Origin: Pseudomonas putida
GTDB taxonomy: Bacteria; Pseudomonadota; Gammaproteobacteria; Pseudomonadales; Pseudomonadaceae
Assembly (NCBI RefSeq): GCF_002025705.1
Contig: NZ_CP018846.1
Span: forward strand, 421,001 to 485,000
Direction of reading: 5' to 3'
DNA length: 64,000 nucleotides
The notes under the pieces were generated by a model. It saw only the letters and a list, made by a program, of their open reading frames with translations. It had not been told where the DNA came from and ran no database searches. Positions 63,330 to 64,000 of the stretch are shown piece after piece. Position 1 is the stretch's first letter. Every line of letters starts with the position of its first letter. The translations under genes and the position numbers were made by a program.

Positions 63330-64000
<671 letters not shown>

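Overview
The window is a stretch of ordinary chromosome from a Pseudomonas, most likely of the P. putida group. The evidence is high GC, a 16S rRNA start (63330 to the end) with a P. putida-type V1 region, the CbrA/CbrB/CrcZ system, a PrrF small RNA, and several families of putida-style inverted repeats. Gene order follows housekeeping blocks known from other pseudomonads. I see no prophage, insertion sequence, CRISPR array or genomic island.

Layout. 1-9.2 kb: the end of dnaK, then dnaJ, dapB, carA, carB and greA (chaperones, lysine and pyrimidine/arginine precursors, transcript cleavage), a small membrane-protein gene with no normal start codon, yhbY and rlmE. 9.4-24 kb: ftsH-folP-glmM-tpiA-secG, tRNA-Leu(GAG), initiator tRNA, then the conserved rimP-nusA-infB-rbfA-truB-rpsO-pnp translation and RNA-turnover cluster, with a long double hairpin ahead of pnp. 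24-35.1 kb: accessory metabolic genes (a BON-domain periplasmic protein behind a sigma-54 promoter, a monooxygenase/VOC pair around a palindromic operator, a large AsmA-like protein, an MpaB-type oxygenase), then acsA, pgi, panC and panB.

35.4-44.5 kb: folK, pcnB, then the carbon catabolite control locus on the minus strand. This is cbrX (58 aa, overlapping cbrA), cbrA, cbrB and the small RNA crcZ with its sigma-54 promoter and a CbrB-type upstream site, followed by gluQ and dksA. CbrA/CbrB should activate crcZ, whose A-rich motifs titrate the Hfq/Crc repressor. 44.6-52.9 kb: an aminotransferase, sfsA, a Rieske protein, and a heme-uptake operon (hmuTUV plus a ChaN lipoprotein) behind a Fur-like site. 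A Fur-controlled PrrF small RNA gene converges on this operon, so iron import and iron sparing sit side by side. Then come a TfoX C-terminal-domain protein and a two-domain kinase-like protein.

52.9-64 kb: mrcB (PBP1b), a lipoprotein with TPR-like repeats, a YqcC-family gene, the branched-chain amino acid operon ilvI-ilvH-ilvC with a possible leader peptide, pssA, the methionine sulfoxide repair pair msrP-msrQ with a hairpin over the msrP ribosome site, and an rRNA operon with three tandem promoters, boxA and the first part of 16S rRNA.

Genes with the most regulatory content are crcZ, prrF, cbrX, the sigma-54 BON gene, the carA, pnp, msrP and ilvI leaders, and the folK-panB gap. All assignments come from reading sequence and protein motifs; no database search was run.
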